DNA of 64,000 nucleotides, taken from Diplosphaera chodatii (lineage: Eukaryota > Chlorophyta > Trebouxiophyceae > Prasiolales > Stichococcaceae). The number at the start of each line of letters is the position of its first letter. The stretch's first letter is position 1. The stretch lies in NCBI GenBank assembly GCA_032358165.1, contig JAALGY010000057.1:682001-746000 (forward strand). Reading direction: 5' to 3'. Below are positions 62,101-64,000 of the stretch, piece after piece. The translations under genes and the position numbers were made by a program. Under the pieces are notes generated by a model. That model made no database searches. It was not told the DNA's origin and was given only the letters and a program-made list of their open reading frames with translations.

Positions 62101-63632
62101 TCTCAGGTCAGGACACAGCGCTGCAAGACTGTAATGTTGAGGTAGTGTTGCAGACCCTGCAGATGGTCAGTCATGCCATGGTGGTGCTCCCCTGCAGCAG
62201 CAAGGCTGTGTGAGCAACAGTCGTTTGGTCGGCCTTCTCGCATGCCGCTGGACTCCTCAGACGAGTCTGCCAACACACATGGTCTTCCAAGCACAGGCGC
62301 GGCCTCTGGCGCAGTCAGCGGCGCTGTGAGCGGGGCGTTTCTGTCGGGCGGCTCCCCGTCCGCTTCATCCCACGGCTCCTCAGCAGCCGCATCTACCACC
62401 AGCCCCTCCGGCCACCTCCCCGCCTCCACGCCCCCCGCCGAGGCGCAGCCGCCGGCCCTGCAGCTGGACCCTGTGCAGCGCGCGGTGAGCTTCTCGCAAA
62501 TGCATGCCACTTCCATGCAGAGGGGGTGGTCGCATGCATCCATCATGCTTCTGTTGGCTGCCAGCATGAGGTCAGCGCCGTGCTGCTGACTTGCTGACCA
62601 TGGCAGCTGGCTTCGAGGACGTCCATATCTCATGTTTCGTCGACACCACAGGCGTCGGGGACTGCGGTGCCGCCGTCGGCGGACAGGCCGCCCCTGTCGC
62701 CGAGGCCCCCGCCCGGCGGATCGCCCCGCTCCCCCTCAGCAGCCGGCCTCCTGCGGCAGAGCTCGTCGGAGCTGGCCAAGGCAGCCGCCGTCTCCGCCGC
62801 CGCCGCCGCCGTCAGCCCGGCCGTATCTGTCGCTGCCCCGCCCGCCGCTGCTGCGGCCCCTTCTGCTGCTGCTGCCCCCGGATCTCCCGCTGCTTATGTG
62901 CAGTCGCTAGTGTCTGCTGCGGGGCCTACCATTGGTATGGTGCTCCCGCCCGCGCTGCAGCTGGGGCGCAGCTCGGCAGCTGCCGCTGCTGGAGCAGATG
63001 TGCCAGCTGTGCAGCCTCCCATCAGCAGTGTTGACAGCACACAGGTGTCAGCACCACCTGCAGAGGCGGCAGCAGCCACAGATGCGCCGCGACAGCAGGT
63101 GACAGACTCGCAGCAGGGCCCTTCGGCAGGAGGTGCAATGGCTGAAGCCAGTGCTTCCGGTACCCACCCTGTGGTGGCGTCACCATCGCTGACCAGCCTG
63201 GCGGATGCTGCTGCTTCTACTGCCTCTGGCAGTTCCAGCGGCGCTGCTGCATCGTCAGTGGCCCCGTCAGCAGAGCCGGCCGCAACTTCAGGCTTCAGGG
63301 TCACCGGCTTCCGCGTGGCATCCTCTGACCAGGTGGCTATGCCTGCGCCCTCCAGCGGGGCCAGCAGCGGCCTGGCCAGCAACGCACCGCAGCCAGCGCT
63401 GCCAGCACTGGCAGCTACGGCACAGGCGGCCGCTGACGTTTCAGCAGCTGCTCAGCAGCTGCCTGAGGACGATCAGCCGCAGGCGACTGAGCTCAGCGCA
63501 AGCGGCCAGGCGTCAGACGCCGGGTCAGAGGTCATGCCCGCGCTCGTCCTGCCGCTGTCGCCGCCGCCTTTGAGCGATCAGAGCAGCGACTCCGGTGCTA
63601 CCGGCGCCAGGAGCGTCCACAGCGCTTGCTGA
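56198..63632 (+). CDS. ATG11: Autophagy scaffold ATG11 (FIP200/ATG17-like)
   Basis: Spliced model, 1145 aa: 56198-56259, 57027-57150, 57282-57387, 57588-57766, 57900-58004, 58247-58429, 58755-58886, 59177-59280, 59550-59673, 59885-59983, 60109-60203, 60320-60572, 60966-61199, 61350-61426, 61607-61769, 61977-62106, 62198-62484, 62652-63632. ATG11 organises the ATG1 kinase complex and selective autophagy. An N-terminal ubiquitin-like fold (RVLLAHNGKTVDVEA, ILMCNGRPLEAAQPLSAYQL) leads to HPLDSAPSPLLRALPAYEREF and a long helical region (ERHYVYIQEACADFMRRY). The order and motifs match plant ATG11. RLAVERYVPGSVLASLGL and PPHCVISVP match the middle of the family. The rest is Ala/Ser/Pro-rich with one short coil (YEVRIRQLEQHM). 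Introns after 60572 and 61199 look GC-AG. The family's C-terminal ATG11 domain is not seen. The first intron is long (767 nt). Confidence 0.83.
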
Positions 63633-63921
63633 TGGTGGTTCCTCAAACCCAGCGCCTGAGGAGGCTGCGAGGGTGCAGCCAGCTGGCTCTTCTACAGCGT
63701 CATTTGCCACGGTGGGCTCCCAGGCAGCAGTATACACAGAAGCCCCTGACGCCGGCACGGAAGGCGCTGGCACTCCGACTGCAGCTGCAGAGGGCCCTGC
63801 TGCTGGTGAGGCAGCAGAGCAGGACGTGGGGAGCAGCAGCCAGCAGGGGCTGCCAGGCTCTGACGATGATGACGGGCCTGACACAGGCGGCAGCGAAGCC
63901 GACAGTGCCATCAGCATCTGA
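63595..63921 (+). other. Second open frame at the ATG11 3' end
   Basis: Where the ATG11 frame stops at 63632, another + frame is already open. It continues with the same Ala/Ser/Glu/Pro-rich composition (SSTASFATVGSQAAVYTEAP, then GSDDDDGPDTGGSEADSAISI) to a stop at 63921. A third frame is open from about 63920 to a stop at 63998 (VEARPHDAESEQLLMIQPEHM region). An unrecognised intron of length 1 mod 3, or a one-base length change, would make this the true C terminus. Confidence 0.5.
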
Positions 63922-64000
63922 TACAGGCTCAAGTGGAGGCTCGGCCCCACGATGCAGAAAGCGAGCAGCTGCTGATGATCCAGCCAGAGCACATGTAGAT

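Noticed and set aside
62894..63382. 162-codon minus-strand open frame
   Set aside because: Antisense of the Ala/Pro-rich ATG11 exon.
1..64000. Transposons, CRISPR arrays, tRNA or rRNA genes
   Set aside because: No transposase or reverse transcriptase motifs, terminal repeats, spaced direct repeats, cloverleaf or rRNA core sequences were seen by eye. A tRNAscan and repeat-library search would settle this.

Overview
This is nuclear DNA from a GC-rich, intron-dense unicellular green alga. A trebouxiophyte-like chlorophyte is most likely. Genes are broken into many short exons (about 40-250 nt) by introns of roughly 70-400 nt. Donors are mostly GTG-type with a clear GC-AG minority. The protein set is plant-like: expansin, GT61, PC-esterase/TBL-like, ATG11 and RPN3. 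TTTAGGG-type motifs occur inside introns. I saw no operons, ribosome binding sites, rRNA, tRNA, CRISPR array or transposon. Gene models were spliced by hand. Phase closes across every junction in nine complete models; names are given only where motifs support them.

Layout. 1.3-6.3 kb (+): a tandem pair of F-box-like genes with a Cys-rich motif; the second copy has a frameshifted 5' exon. 6.9-11.7 kb (-): a secreted expansin with an unusual Pro/Ser-rich and Cys-rich tail. 12.9-17.7 kb (-): a membrane-anchored protein of unknown function. 18.6-24.2 kb (+): a GAF-PAS-kinase with an N-terminal acylation motif. 24.9-27.6 kb (-): a GT61-type Golgi glycosyltransferase. 28.6-31.4 kb (+): an unknown 364-residue protein. 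31.7-32.4 kb (-): a possible small gene. 32.8-41.2 kb (+): a 1528-residue membrane-anchored polyQ protein kinase. 42.2-45.2 kb (-): a PC-esterase/TBL-like wall-modifying enzyme. 46.4-51.7 kb (+): a second GAF-PAS-kinase paralogous to the first. 52.4-55.6 kb (-): proteasome lid subunit RPN3. 56.2 kb to near the right edge (+): the autophagy scaffold ATG11.

Three themes stand out. Wall or secretory-pathway genes (expansin, GT61, TBL-like) are interspersed with three TKL-type kinases, two of which carry GAF and PAS sensory domains. Two proteostasis genes, RPN3 and ATG11, are transcribed divergently from a shared 626-bp region. Duplication has shaped the window twice: the adjacent F-box pair, and the GAF-PAS-kinase pair about 28 kb apart.
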